This document shows, in pieces, positions 49,524 through 64,000 of a stretch of 64,000 nucleotides of DNA. The position numbers and the translations under genes were made by a program. The notes under the pieces are model-generated. The model worked only from the letters and a program-made list of their open reading frames with translations, was not told the origin of the DNA and searched no databases. The stretch's first letter is position 1. Every line of letters starts with the position of its first letter. Source of the stretch: Hyperoplus lanceolatus (lineage: Eukaryota; Chordata; Actinopteri; Uranoscopiformes; Ammodytidae); assembly GCA_026929865.2 (NCBI GenBank), contig CM049410.1, positions 22,845,001 to 22,909,000 of the forward strand. Reading direction: 5' to 3'.

Positions 49524-52232
49524 CTACATGAAGATGACAAGCACAGGTACAAGGGTCAAAGGTTAGAGTGGTCATGAAGGGGTCATTCACATTAGCAAAT
49601 CAAACAATAATCAGCAATAATGTATTTTTGTGACATGGTGAAGAAAGTTGAAAAATGTGTGTAATGTGTGTGTGCAATGGGATGGAAATGCAGAAAGTGA
49701 TGTGATGATATATTCATTTGTGTTATGTCATGACAGCATTGCACATTACAAAATAGCAAATATAAAACCATTTGTTACAGTTACAAGCATTTGTAAATGA
49801 AACAAAGTTAAAGAAAAAAAAGAAAGATAATTAAAATAAAAAAACAGCCCAAACCAGGTAATAATATTGAGAGGAGGAAGTTAGACAGACAGACAGACAG
49901 ATGGACGGAGGGACAAACAGATGGACAGACAGACAGAGACAGGACAAAACAGGAAGATTGGTTACGAAAAAATCAGCTACCAGTTGCCACAGTATCCCTT
50001 ACACACATACTGTAGGGGTGGCACTCAGCAGCACCTACATGAACCGTGTGTGGGGGAGGGGGGGGGGATGCACTAGTACAGTGGACGCACACAAACCACT
50101 TTTGATATGACTACATCCCATAACATTGCTGTGCTTGTACATCCACTGGACTACCTGCTCTGAGATTCCCAAAAGTCACATCATGGGTGTTCCTCTTTGT
50201 CCGGGAAGAAGAAATACAGCCAGACGTGGTGGTTTAGTGTTTTTTGGGAAACTCAGAGCATCTCAGGTGGGTCAAATCATCTGGAGCTGAGCTCAGGTAG
50301 AAATACACACAGTCCTCCATGCAAACACTCCAATAATAAAACAGCAACTATTCACTGGAGACATTTAGATTTCAGAGTCCAGGTGTTTTAGCTCCTGTCA
50401 GCCCCTGAGGACAATGGGCTTAACAGGGAGTCATTTAAACAGACATACACACAGACTTACTGACTGAAAAACAACACTTTCTCTAATGTCAGGGTCAATG
50501 GACAGTATGTGTTTCTAATTATTAAGAGGGTAAAAAGTGTAAATGTCCAAGCCATGCTAGCAGCTCTGTGAGGCTGTACTGTATATTATGGCTGCAGCGA
50601 TGCTTTGAGCAAAATGCTAACATCAGCATGCTAACAATGCTAACATGCTGATATTAAGCCGTTCTAATGCTTACCATGTTCATCATGTTTAGTGTTTTGG
50701 GCTTTTTGACAGGCAGGTTGAAATAGCAGGACGTGGCAAAGACTAGGTGACTGTGGGACAACTTGTTTGCTGAGTTGTATTCTTGAGGAATGTGGTTGAA
50801 CTTTACATACCGTATGTCAAGAACACCTGGATATTCATTGTTTATCATAGCCTGACATACCCCCATAGTATTTTTCATGGCATCTTTTCACAAAAACACA
50901 CACACACAATTATTTCAGATTATAAGGACTTACCACAAGCTACCCAAGTGTGAAACGATGGTATGCTACTGTAGATAACAGAAGTTTGCATGACAACAAC
51001 CTTGTTTTGATAAAAATATGTTTTATCTGCGATCTCGGGGAGAAGAAATATACACTACCCATGATCCTAGAGCCGAAACAGTTTGCTACAGTTGCCTAAG
51101 TCATATTGAGGGAAAGTGTAGTATCTCTTTTTAGTCCTATAGTGCAAAGAGCAAAAGTCTGAGGACTCAAATCATCATATTAGCTAAGTAGCATTACATT
51201 TATACATAACACTCAATTGTACATTTCAAAGGGTACATTTGGCACTATCTTATGATCATGGTAGAGGCACACTCAATAGAGCAGTTCAAATACTGATACA
51301 ACTGACTGCTTAAGCAATTTTGACATTGTGTGGTGCATGTCGGAACTAAGGTGTGTTGTAAGGTGTCGTTTAGAAACTAATTTGAACTGGAAGTTAAGTG
51401 CTAAGGGGCATCTTGACCTTGCACCCTCATCACAATTGCTACAACAATAAAGAACTACAAATCAATATCCACTTTACCCACCAACACATGATACATCAGA
51501 TTTGAATTACTCAGCAACACTTATGCGGAAGGATTTACCCTTGTGAGGTTAGTCTGGGATTAGTTTACACTCTGTGGAAACTAAAGTCGGCTGTTGCATT
51601 TTAAGGAAGTGAGGCACTTATCTAAGACCACATGCAAGGGCAAACTCAGTCAACAGTAGGCCTACCTTGCATAATTTTCTTCTGAGTGAGTTATTACCTT
51701 TTTCCTGAAGCTTAAAAGATAATGTATACCTATCTTTTGGGTATCAAAGCTCACCTATTGTAGGTCTGTTGGGGCTGAAGAATACACTTCAGTAACACTA
51801 GACTTACTGAACATGTAACCACTTGTAATACCTTAATAGCATTTAATCAAAACTATTATAAATTCCCCTTTAAATGTAGACAATAGGCACTAGTTGATTT
51901 CCTGTCACAGTGTCCAACCATGGTCTCCGTATATACCTTGGTGGTACCCTACAATATATTGTGTACTATAGTAAGCATTTTGTGGTGCTAGCTTTAGCTG
52001 AATTGGCCAAAAGGGATTTCTCTGTGAGATTTCCCTTAAACCCCAGGAGGCAGTCTGGCTGCTGGATATATCGGTGACAGATCTGGGTCACCATGTTCTA
52101 TGGACCTGGCCACTCAAGGCGACTGTACATGTGTTTGTGTGTGTGTGTAGCAAATGGGGGTTCAAATATTAAAGTATTTCACATTAGCCGTCATATCTGA
52201 GAACAGTTCCCATCAGTCAACAGTTTGTGAGT

Positions 52233-52270
<38 letters not shown>

Positions 52271-53084
52271 CGTTGCATGTTGACGGTGTAAAAGCACACA
52301 TTGTTCTCTGTTTAAATAGCTGTGTTTGCAACGTCAAGTCCTGTAACCACAGAAATAAATCAGCAGCACTGCGGCTCTTAGCTGATTGGGACACACACAC
52401 ACACACAGAGCAAGGCAGGGAGGTGGTGTGAGATTGATTGGAATCAATAAACTACAGCTTTGAACATACAGCAGGAGTTTAATGTGATTCGTGATCGGGA
52501 CTACTACCATCAGAGACCTCGTGAATATGATTCACATTATGATCAGAGATTTTCCCGACAAATATTTACAGCTAATAGAAAAACAGGAGCCAAACACATT
52601 ATTGATCAGCACTAGAATGTGTTGTTGCTTAAAAGATTCCAATGCAGCGTCTGCTTCTAGCGTGGCTCTCACTATACACAGTCACGTTGAAAGGTGCTTA
52701 TCATCTATATTGAGCGCCTCTCTGCAGTTTGCTCTGCAGCAGATTCAGCTCCAGCTCTGATCTGCTGCTTAATGCGCCTGCTGTCTGCCTTTGAACCTCG
52801 TCTTATATTATACTGCTGTTTTAATTGATACAACGTATGTTAGTAAATTAATAGAAGTGCAAATGGATCCACCGTCATGCGATCATAAGGAGTTTAATCG
52901 AGATAAACAGTAGGTGGCGCCAATGCTCAGGTGACGTTAAACCATTGCAGGAGAATAGGTCATTAGATTACGCAATTAAGTGAGCGCCAGTCAAAGCTGG
53001 CTAAATGATACTGTCCCCATCACACAACGTAAATCATATAATTTGGTCTACCATACATTTTTCATCTCTTCAGTAAAGGGTGGA
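49524..53084. other. Noncoding DNA, presumably intronic
   Basis: Would be intron if the exon at 49523-49372 is spliced to exons further right. No exon found. Contains TG runs at about 52231-52269 and a segment rich in the direct repeat TGCTAACATGCTAA near 50610-50655. Confidence 0.4.
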
Positions 53085-53555
53085 TTTGAGGTATTTTTTC
53101 TTCAAACTAGCATAAATGTCCACTCTAACTCAAGGATGAACTGGATACATTTTAGAGGTCAAAGGTGGTCACCAACTTCATATCTCAAGAACGCTTTGAG
53201 GGATCTTTTGTTCAATTTTGTGCAAACTCACACTTGGACTCGAGGAAGAACTGCTTAGATTTTGGGTTCAAGGTTATTGTGACCTTCAATATTGTGAGCG
53301 CATATCTCAAAAACACTTTGAGGGATTTTCTTCAAAGTTTGCACAAATGTCGACTCTGACTCGAGGAATAACTGATTAGATTTTGGAGGTCAACGGTCAA
53401 GGTCACTGTGACCTCATGTCACAGGAACACACTATCTCAAGAACGCTTTGAAGGTTTGTTGTCAAATTTGGAACAAACTCACACTCCGACTTTACTGGAG
53501 GCTAAACTGATCACATCTTGGAGGTCATTTTAGCTTCTTGGTAGCTTGACCTTCT
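53085..53555. repeat. ~125-bp tandem repeat, about 3.5 units
   Basis: The block CTCAAGAACGCTTTGAGGGA recurs at 53184, 53306 and 53436 (spacings 122 and 130). In each unit it is followed by TTCAAATTTGCACAAA-type sequence, an 'ACTCGAGGAAGAACTG' block and a TTAGATTTTGGAGGTCAA block. Such arrays are dispersed in fish genomes. One unit contains AGGTCACTGTGACCT (53400-53414), a perfect inverted AGGTCA repeat with 3-base spacing, the consensus estrogen response element. Confidence 0.85.
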
Positions 53556-56052
53556 TAAAAAATTGCCCGCCACCACTCTACTTTCACTGTTCCATTGCAC
53601 TTATTTACATTTTGCTTTTACCAATATAACAACTTCAGCACCTCAGTCGAGCACACTGATTATTTGGGGATATTTCAAGATTTTGTCAAAATATTTGTGT
53701 TGCCACTTTTTTACGGGCCAATTAAAAATAATTGGATGGAAACCTTTCTAAAGTGCCTTATAAAACTAGCTCGCTCATATAGTGTTTGACCCACATAGCT
53801 GGAAAAGTAAAGGGGGGAGAGGCAGAGTATAGAGAAATGCAGTTCTGCTTCACATCCCAATCCGTGCTACAGGTATTTCGCTGATGATGTCTGGTGGAAA
53901 TCCCTTGTTGTGTCATCAGTGATTCATTTGTAATTAAATGTATAACTTGCTCAACCCACAAACAGCATAACATGCTGATTCACTCATGTGAAATAGGTGT
54001 ATCCATTTGAATTCTGGATGGCCAATATTGGCTACGAGTTGCACCAATAGGAATTATTCTGTACTTCTTAACATAAAAAGTAAAAGTTCTCAATATACAT
54101 TGATTGCAGTATTGTATTAGTTAGAGAGAAGTGATGTGTTGAGTATCGTACTTTGACTCTATATTCTAGTTTTGACTATTTTGGAGCAGAAATATAATTC
54201 AGAATAAAGTCAAATAAACTTTTAAAAAAACAATCAAATGCCCATAGTTTGATTAGTTGAGTGGCACATGATTTAGAACATAAGCAATACAGACAAGCAA
54301 TTCCATAAAGCTGTGGTACTTTGAGAAACAGATTTTAGAAAAATTTGAATGGTTTCAAATCAAGGCTGTAGGGACTACGATATTCCAATTTGTCCGTCTC
54401 CAATTTGGGTCCAAAACTGCTAGACAACAATTCCCATAATGCAAAGTTATATCATGCCTTGCAAATGCAGGCAGAAAGAAATTGAAAACACTGTTTGTGT
54501 GTTCAACTAAGCGCAACCAAGCCATAATCGTACTTAGCTAGGGTAAGCGAGTTACAACAAACACAGCCTTTTAAAATGTATAGTTATCAAGATAAGATCT
54601 TGATTGAGGAAGATCATTTCTGGCCTCCATAAAAAAAATGTATCTTAAAAACAAAACTACTTTCATTTCTTATTGATTCTCTTTAAAGCCAAAGCAAGAA
54701 GCTAAGCGAGCGCTCACAGAATAGCAGCATATCCGTTAGCCTTGCTGTGCTAGTGACTTGTTGTACATACCTCCATTCAGTCAGACTTTAGTAACACAAC
54801 GCAGGGGGAGGGACTGAGGAGGATAGCCTGAGGATGGGATGGATACACCAGTGTTAGAATGGAATGGGGAGACAAGGAAGGAAGGAAGGGTAAGGGGAAA
54901 GAAGGGAATAGGAAGGAAGGAAATAAAGGAGAAAGAAGAGAGGAACAAGGGATGGTTGGAAAAGGCAGAGTAGGGAAAGAGGAAGTGGACGCACAGGAGT
55001 GATGGAGGAGAGTACATGGGATGGAATGAGCTGAAGAGAATCTTGTGTGAAACTTTCAAACACCAAACATCTCCAAGTACGAATGAGCTAATACAATATC
55101 TAAAAAATAAAACAGATTCATGTACCATCAGTTCAGAATGTAGAATGAAGAACTATGTAGGCCCTACTGTACTCACTGGATCACATTTATATTAACAGCA
55201 ATATGTATACATCTAACGACTGTATATGATACATTGAACCATAATGTGTTAAATGGTGAGGTTGGTGTTATTCTATATGACTAATGACAAATCCCATGAA
55301 AAGATCAAATCCAACTATGTGTTTCTCACACTTTATGCCATGTGGCTGTCAGCTCAATGACTTTGGGTTCCTTCTGTAAATCTTTAAAAAAAAAACTGGC
55401 TTATACAATGTAAGTTTTATACAATGTAAGTTTTATTTTGGTGATGGCTCATTCAGTTTCATTGTGAGCATTTTAGCATGATGATAACATTTTCATAACC
55501 CTGGTGTGCCTAATTATATAGCCTATATAGAAACAGATGGTCACTGTAGTTTTTTAATAGACGCTACTCAAACGAGATGAAATAGTGCATTTGTACAGGT
55601 CATTTTATTTTTTTATTTTTTTTACGTGATGCAGGACAAGGTCATTTTCGATGGCAGCTGATATGGTGCTGGAGTGAGTATTTGAGGCAGCAGGACAGTG
55701 TATGTGGGACCGGGTCAATATAGCTACAGTGTGTGTGTGTTATGTGTGATAAAGGAGCATGTCACCAGGTGCAACAATGGGGCTCACTGATGTGTTTTTA
55801 ATTCAGCACTAAGGTTCAGATGAAGAGGCGACCTCAGGTTTTGGATACACACATAATATGTTTGTGTATATATTCATATAGTTGGTTTGTTGTTTTTATG
55901 GAAACAAATACAGAATATCACCAGTCTTACTTTTAAATTCAACACTTACTCATGTTAACTCGTGACCTGCTGCTAGAAATTGTGAACCCATAAGGAAATT
56001 ATAGAATTCACTTTACAATACTTCCAAAAAAATGCTTAATATTGCTGTGATT
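53556..56052. other. Noncoding DNA
   Basis: No supported exon. A minus-strand segment at about 54827-54780 has a plausible acceptor and an in-frame stop after RCVTKV, then a GTATGT donor-like sequence, but nothing links it to other exons. A purine-rich GGAA tract covers 54860-54970. Confidence 0.35.
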
Positions 56053-56357
56053 AAAGGTGTTGTCAGCGAATCTGGAGAATTATTTTTGCCAAATCACTTT
56101 TTTGCCTTTATCAGTAAATATATACCCTCCAGTGTTAATACACAGCCTATAGACTCTGTAAACTAACATGCTGCTAACTACGGTGGGGTCCTTTACTTAA
56201 CATACCCTTAATTCAAACACAAGTTTCCAGAGCCTAGGCTGTGTGTGAACACTGTTTTTTTTTCAGCGCACACAGTACGGACAGGTAGCGGATCGAGGGG
56301 AGATATTCACTGATTATGACAACAAGCGTTCTCCAGAATCGCTGACTCCATCTTTTT
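56053..56357. mobile_element. Best-preserved MITE of the GTCAGCGATTC family
   Basis: The left end, AAAGGTGTTGTCAGCGAATC, and the right end, GACAACAAGCGTTCTCCAGA followed by ATCGCTGACTCC, are inverted. The interior shares AGAGCCTAGGCTGTGTG and ACAGGTAGCGGATCGAGGGG with 22978-23320. No coding capacity. Confidence 0.75.
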
Positions 56358-57398
56358 GAAGAAGAACAGTTGCCTGATTTTAAATCACAACTAGAATGTC
56401 TTGATTTTTCCGTGTGTTATACAGTATATGATCTGTAGTCATAATGAGGGATTAATGAAAATGATGTAGGGAGAGGGAGAAGTGAAGAAAGGATGGTGGT
56501 AGAAAGAGGATAATAGGGAGACCGAGGAAGGGGTTGGGACAGGGGAAGGCTTGAGGGCGAGGGAAATACACAGACAAGGACAACAAGGGCAAATATAACC
56601 CCAACAACAATCTGCATGCAATATACTGTATATATCAACATGTGTTTCAGTTTTTAGCCAAATTATGTTTAGCTATCAAGTAATAACAAAAGCTTCATAC
56701 ATATTAAACAGAATAAGGTAACTCACAGAAATACCTCAAATTTCACTTGAAACCACATGTGGATATGAGATTGTCAGGAGATAATATTTGCATCAAATAC
56801 ACACATATACAAATGCAATATGACATTACCAAGACACCGAACCATAGTATAGAAAAGTACATAACATGCATGTATGGGATATATGTGACATAGATCATTC
56901 ACAACTGAGATAAGAAGAGGAGAGAAAGACCAAGACGACACAAAAACACAGACACACGGGAGTAGAACATGGGAAAGAAAAGAAAATGTACAGTATGTGA
57001 GGAAGTCCCATTGCTATGTCACATAAAACACAGTGACACACACAAGATCACATTATGAACACACAGATGAATACACAAACAAATAGGGGAACACAATGAC
57101 TGTGCAGAGAGAGAGAGAGAGATGCAGAACTTTTACAAGGATGCGTCATGTAAATGATCTAATAATGAAGGTCCTGCTTACCCAAACAAATTAAATTGAG
57201 ACATAGGACAATATTTCCCTGAATTGCAATGTTATGACATTATTTAAATGTGGGGGAGGGGAAAGAGGACAGGGGGGGGTATAAAAGTATATTATGCCTA
57301 ATATTACATAAAGCCTTACCTTTTATGTACTTGTTTATTTTGTTTAATTTTACACATTGAATTTGCATATATATATTTATATATATATATATATATAT

Positions 57399-57445
<47 letters not shown>

Positions 57446-60179
57446 ATATTTGCATATATATAGCAGCCTGAGGGACCAACAGTTAATTACATTCGCCGGA
57501 CATAAGTTTGCTGTCAAAACCATTTGGAAATAAGCACGAAGATTGAAAAGAAAGCATCCAAAGTGTGATGTTATAGCATGGAATTAGAGTCTTATACTTA
57601 ATTTTGTTCTCCTCATATTATTATAAAACAAGTGTAGCTGCCTATAGGGACTAGTAAGTAGAGCAGATGTTGCCGGTGAGTTAGAATTTAGAGTATTTAG
57701 ACTCAGGGAAATAAAATGGACAGCCCATTGTTGTCTGGGGTCCTGTTGCCTGTTTTTTTTTAAATAGAGGAAATACCTGCGGGTGTGCACACACAAGAAA
57801 ATGAACTTCTTAGGAGGGTCAATACTTTATGGAAGACGGAGTAAGATGCTAAGAGCTTTGAAGCATTGACCTGTGTTGAGTTACCAAAGAAAATCCCTCA
57901 GACCACACAAAATGGAGGAGGGCTTGTAGTCCCTTCGTGATCAGATTCAGTCTTTCAGAACAGAAAATGAAAGACTCTATAGCAGGGCTCTGCCTCAGGA
58001 CTAACCAATGACGCTAGATGTGAGCAACCAGTATACCTCTCAAGAGAGCGTAAGTGTTCCAAATTTTAAAGTGCCTGTTTTAAATCATCCCTTAATACAG
58101 AAGAATGGATCGAAGATATTCAAACCTGCATAAGGGGCAGACTCATGTCTGACGTTGATAAAGCTTTGTTTGGATATGACCATTTGGACGGGGAAAAGCC
58201 TCACACAGAAATGTAATTCTGACCTATAGTTATGTTAAGAGTAGACACTAACCCTTCTTCGGCATACAATGTGATTTCTCTATTTCAATGTGGTCTACAC
58301 AAAAGAGCAATTGTGTCATATTTGTTGTTTGAGTAAAAGTATGGAGGTCTGGGTGGAGAAATGGTTTGAGGGTGTTGGGCTGTCATGCTTTACACCAGAG
58401 TTCACCTTACTCTACATGTTTACAGTTTATAGGCCACAATGACTATCTTTCTGTTACCTTCACCACAATGTAGATGCCATGCTTAGATAGTGTTAAAAAC
58501 TTTGTTACTGCACTTAATAAGTGGAATCGTCCAATATCAGCATTCTTATTTGCTGAAACCTGGTCCACACACAATAAAATATAGTGTTCTTAGCAAGACA
58601 TGTGACTTGTAATGATTTAAAATTCACAATTTCCGCTGTGTGCGCCCAATCCACATAATCGAAAAATGTACAGTATCCTTAGGCAACATGATACTCTTCC
58701 TGACTCGAGTAGGGCTCAACAGTTGTTTGTAGCATTCAGATAATAAAACAATGTGAGTGCACTACGATAGTCCTTAGGGGATTCTGACCACCAGTAATGA
58801 TTAAACAGTACTCCAAAGGCCAGCAACGCAAAAACGGTGCTGTGAGATAAATAGAATGAAATAGGATTTAAATAGAGCATATTTGAGTTGGTATGAAATT
58901 GCATGTTTGTGGTTGAACTCAAGGGAGATGGAGTGATAGATAGAGAGAGGGAGAGCTCTCCACTCTGTTATGGCGCATGCTCGAAGCATATCTTCTTACA
59001 TCAATGAGTCCCTAAGTAAGACTCAAGAGTCAGTTCAGGCCGATGGTATCTGTCCGTCAATGAAGTGAATCAATACTAGTTCTACTAAGAACAAGGAGGA
59101 GGCGGACAGGAAGAAAAAAAGACAAAAGAGAATTATGAGAAGAAAAAAAGACAAGGGGAGACAGGACGGCAGGCAGAGAGAGCTTGAAACACAAAGCAAG
59201 GGAGTGATTAATGCAACATTTCATTCTCGACCTCCACCCACTCACTGATTAAGTTTCCCAACCAAAGGGGGGCGGGGGGGAGGGGGTATAAAGACGTGTA
59301 CAGTATCATAATGCAGAGTGTGTCTGCTGCCTTTGAAACTAATGCAGTCAGGAGGGTGTAATGTGCAGTCTTGGCCTTTGGAGGCACTAGCACTGCACCA
59401 AGGTTCATTCCAGAGCTGCTTCTCTGCAGCTTTTTTTTCTGAGGGAACAAGCAGTGCTCTGCTCTATGCATCCTATAGCAGAAGGTGACTGATAATGTAT
59501 CCTGTTATGTTCTTTGGCAGAGAAAACACTGAACAAGGTGTCGCGTCACAGAAGGACACATTTGTGGTGTGATTGTTTCTTGGAACAGAGGGACGGTACT
59601 GTGACTATATTGAAGGTCTCAGTCCGATCATGTGTAGAGACAAAAAGGCTGCATACCTTTCCTAACCGGCCACACTCAAAGATCAACCCTACTTAAATAG
59701 AAAGATGTTGATATTGGACGATTCTGAAAAAACCCACATGTTTAATGAACATGTATTTTTCACATTCAATGTCAATTATTTACAAGTTTTGCTCTCCAAA
59801 GAAAGAGAGCAATCGTGGTTGAAGCAACTAAACTATTAGTCAAGATATGGTAAAGGGATAGGCAGCCCAAAACCTTGGCTAAGGTTTGGAAAAGTGTGTG
59901 TATCAAGTTGACATCAGAGCCTACCAAGACTCACTCTTAGTTTTTTTAACAAGACAATGTTTTTCTTAGCTTAATCTGTTACAGTTTTCATGTATTACAA
60001 TTTCAGCATTACAGAATATATTGTATCTTGTATAAAAGCCTCATGCCCCCTTGACATCATTCCCTCCAAGCTTCTCAGGCAGATACAGTAATTCCTGTTG
60101 TTAGCCCAGTCATCTTGCATCTTAATTATTCCCTGACCTCTAGCAAATTCCTAGGACATGTTTAAGCAAGTCATTGTCA
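56358..60179. other. Noncoding DNA
   Basis: No supported exon or RNA gene. It includes a TA-rich microsatellite (listed separately), and purine-rich tracts at 56460-56580 and 59100-59180. Confidence 0.4.
57367..57468. repeat. (TA)n microsatellite, palindromic
   Basis: TA repeats with few interruptions. The block is nearly self-complementary, framed by TTTGCATATATAT on the left and again near its right end, so it could form a cruciform. Confidence 0.9.
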
Positions 60180-60560
60180 TCACACTAAGAAACCTAATGT
60201 GGACCCTTTGTCAATTTGCAACTACATACTCATCTCCAAAAAACATATAATTTCATACCACTTCTACGCCGATGATACGCACTGATACATGGCCAAACAA
60301 TCCTCAGATCCCAACAGCCTAGCCAAACTCACAACTTTCCTGTCTGATATTATTGAATTTAAAATGGGCATTGCTTATTACTTGATTGTCTGTCTAGGTA
60401 GAGAACTACATGAATATTAAGATCTGTTGATAGAGCCCTGCTTGTTATCCCAAGGTTGCGGATGGGGAAAAAGGGTCAACGGGGAACTTTCTATAAGAGC
60501 GCCAACACTTTGGAACTCTCTGCCAACTCATTCAGACACACTACTTCCTGGTAAATTGCT
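60180..60560 (+). mobile_element. L2-like LINE fragment
   Basis: One frame reads ISYHFYADDTH, the YADD active-site motif of reverse transcriptase, then DPNSLAKLTTFLSDI, as in L2-clade elements. Further on, RAPTLWNSLP (about 60498-60527) matches the C-terminal block of the same ORF. Several hundred codons that should separate them are missing, so the copy is internally deleted and inactive. Confidence 0.75.
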
Positions 60561-61981
<1,421 letters not shown>

Positions 61982-62187
61982 CACAAACCCAATTCCACCC
62001 AAATCGGAGAAATGTGTGGAATGTATTACAAAAACAGAATATAATGATTTGCTAGACATTGAAACCCAATGTTTAGTTGAAAATAGCACCAAGACATTTT
62101 ATCAAAATGTTGAAACTGAGAAATTTCAATGTTGTCTGTTTTGACATTTTACACAACACCCCAATTTTTTAGGAATTGGCGTTGTAT
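61982..62187. mobile_element. ~200-bp MITE with ACAAnCCCAATTCC ends
   Basis: The left end, ACAAACCCAATTCC, pairs with the right end GGAATTGGCGTTGT. The interior (AAACAGAATATAATGATTTG, TGTTGAAACTGAGAAATTTC) matches a very common short fish DNA element that I associate with the phrase 'ACCCCAATTCCAAAAAAGTTGGGAC'. A TA target duplication is likely but not certain. Confidence 0.65.
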
Positions 62188-64000
62188 TATACTTTCATAT
62201 AATTCCATCTACAGTGTGATATTAACATCTATTCAATTTCCATGGAAATCAAGGGACGGTTGCTGACAAACTACCAAATAGAACCTTATAAAACCAAATG
62301 CTAACTGAACTTACAGAATGATTAAGTTCTATCTGTCGTTGGTCCATCGGATGATACTTTCTAAAAAATCCCAGGACTTTTAAGTTTTACATTCAAAGCA
62401 CCATGGGAGTGTCGATTTATATAAGGTTGAATTAGCCAACTGGGATCTCAGAACTTGGACGCCTTGTAACTAATAACTCCCCTCAACCCAGATAGAACCT
62501 TATAATACCAAGGTCACAACATGTGTGACTGAATACTTGAGATGTGCTTGATTTATCTTGCCAAGGATTAGCCACAAATGTGAGAAGACAATTTTAAGAA
62601 AAGATAAATAAAGCAAACTTTTTCCCCAGAGGTAGTCATGGTGTTTATAGTGGATTTGAAGAGAGAAAGCTAAATCCCAGTTCACACCAAAGAGACGCAA
62701 CGCAATGAAAAGACACTGCTTGAGAGTTGCAACCCGGGCTGCGACACCGAATCATGAACATAATTAAACGCAAAGCGATGGCTGTCATGGCGGGTGCCAT
62801 ACAAACCTGTCAAAACAAACATGGTTAGCGAAAGCGATCGCCTGGCAGTGTTTGCAGTAACTTTTATCAATAAACAGTGAAGACTCGAGCAAAGAAGTAG
62901 AGCATTTGGAGCTTCAAATAATTAAATAAGCTGATCCTTCCTCTCCTCCATTCAGAAATTAGCCATGGTTAGTATGTCCTACTCTGTGCTGTTTGCTGGT
63001 TGTCTATAGAGAAATTGCGGAAAACTGCACTTGCTGATTCACCTAGATAGATCTTTTGAGATTCCACACTACGGGTTCCAATGGCCTGCTGCAACGGGGT
63101 ATTTCAGACTGCAGCAACTCTTCTCTGCAATGTTCTACAAAGGTTGAGTTGCGGTTCTTTGGTGTGAACTGGATTAAAGAGGCCATTACATCACAGCAAA
63201 CAGTGCCACCACTATGCTAGTCACCACAGCCCTTCGAAGTTGTGTTGATACTTACCTAAATGTGTGCATGATGTGTGTGTCTTTTTGGGATTGGAGTTTT
63301 GTCTGCCTTTCTTTTTGCCTGCCTGTTCGCTATGCGGTTGTCCCTCAAAGATCCTGTTTGGGTCTCCTGTGTTTTTTACCTGTCTCGTTAGCTAACGTGG
63401 ACCTTCGAAGCACTGCAGTAGTCAGTGTTCCAGCCCAGCATGACAGAGAGTCAGACACATTTTTTGTCTTTGAATTGAAAGTGCAATGGGAACTTTTTAA
63501 AAAACCTTTTTGTGAATCAGTTGTATACCAAAAAGGATCGAATAAGCCCGAGTCCGTAATGCAATGGTAAAACTAAACAGTGCTCTCTGTGGGCTGTGCT
63601 GTAAAAACTGACTTGAGCTCAGTTCCAGAGAAGAGGACAGACGAAACCCACCAACCAACCTATCAGCAACCAAATCTCACTGGCCTGGCACCGCAGTCGC
63701 TTTCACTCTGGCACACGTTTAACTGAATCCCCATTTATCCATTTATTTTTCATTCTGCTTTTATTACATACTTATGAATTGGTTTGGATTCCAAATTATC
63801 TAATCATGTATTGATCTCAGTAAAGAACAATAGATCCTAAAAATCTGCAAATCAAGGCAATTGTATCATCAAGTGCACTTTGATGTTGAGCAGTGAATAA
63901 GTGGCGCCCCCTATCTGTAAGTACCAGAGTGAGAAGAGACCGGGTGAGAGGAGGAGAAGGAGGAGGATGAGGAAGAGCAGGAGGAGGGAAAGACAGCTAC
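62188..64000. other. Noncoding DNA to window edge
   Basis: No exon could be supported. The last 80 bases are purine-rich (GAGGAGGAGAAGGAGG-like) and could be part of an untranslated exon, but this cannot be judged at the edge. Confidence 0.35.

Noticed and set aside
59208-59471. 87-residue minus-strand frame with an acceptor-like start
   Set aside because: No recognisable motif, it crosses G-rich low-complexity sequence, and there is no supporting donor or partner exon.

Overview
The window looks like a stretch of ray-finned (teleost) fish chromosome. It has a vertebrate exon-intron gene layout, very long CA/TG, GATA and CTCA microsatellites, and a dense, mixed load of small DNA transposons, tRNA-derived SINEs and decayed LINEs of the kinds common in fish. 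No bacterial, viral or CRISPR features were seen. Coding sequence is a small fraction of the 64 kb.

Left part (1-16 kb): mostly intergenic. The one gene I could rebuild here is on the minus strand (9587 down to 6938). It has five exons, a signal peptide, a Ly6/uPAR (three-finger) domain, a second divergent half-domain and a hydrophobic C-terminus, and is probably a secreted or GPI-anchored uPAR/PLA2-inhibitor-like protein of 213 residues. From 10.5 to 15.5 kb there are LINE remnants on both strands and two DNA elements that share TAGCCTGG ends and carry 9-bp target duplications.

Centre (16.3-28.3 kb): a complete 11-exon pyruvate dehydrogenase kinase gene on the plus strand. It encodes 410 residues and is most like PDK2, with all GHKL ATP-site motifs and the C-terminal DW motif intact. 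Its introns carry several MITEs, an internal direct duplication (intron 2) and, in intron 8, one arm of a large inverted duplication.

Inverted duplication (23.3-25.7 kb and 30.8-32.2 kb): two roughly 1-kb, about 98% identical arms in opposite orientation enclose exons 9-11 and the 3' end of pdk2. Each arm holds insertions the other lacks: a SINE and a 1.1-kb TA-flanked transposon on the left, and a 419-bp MITE on the right. Each arm therefore serves as the natural empty site for the other. This is the most informative structure in the window.

Right part (32.5-64 kb): I found no complete gene. One convincing terminal coding exon lies on the minus strand (49523-49372), the 3' end of a gene whose other exons I could not find. 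The rest is AT-rich noncoding DNA with microsatellites, a tandem repeat of about 125 bp that carries a perfect estrogen-response-element palindrome, an L2-like LINE remnant and two MITEs. I found no new multi-gene system. The novelty is in genome architecture, not in new biochemistry.
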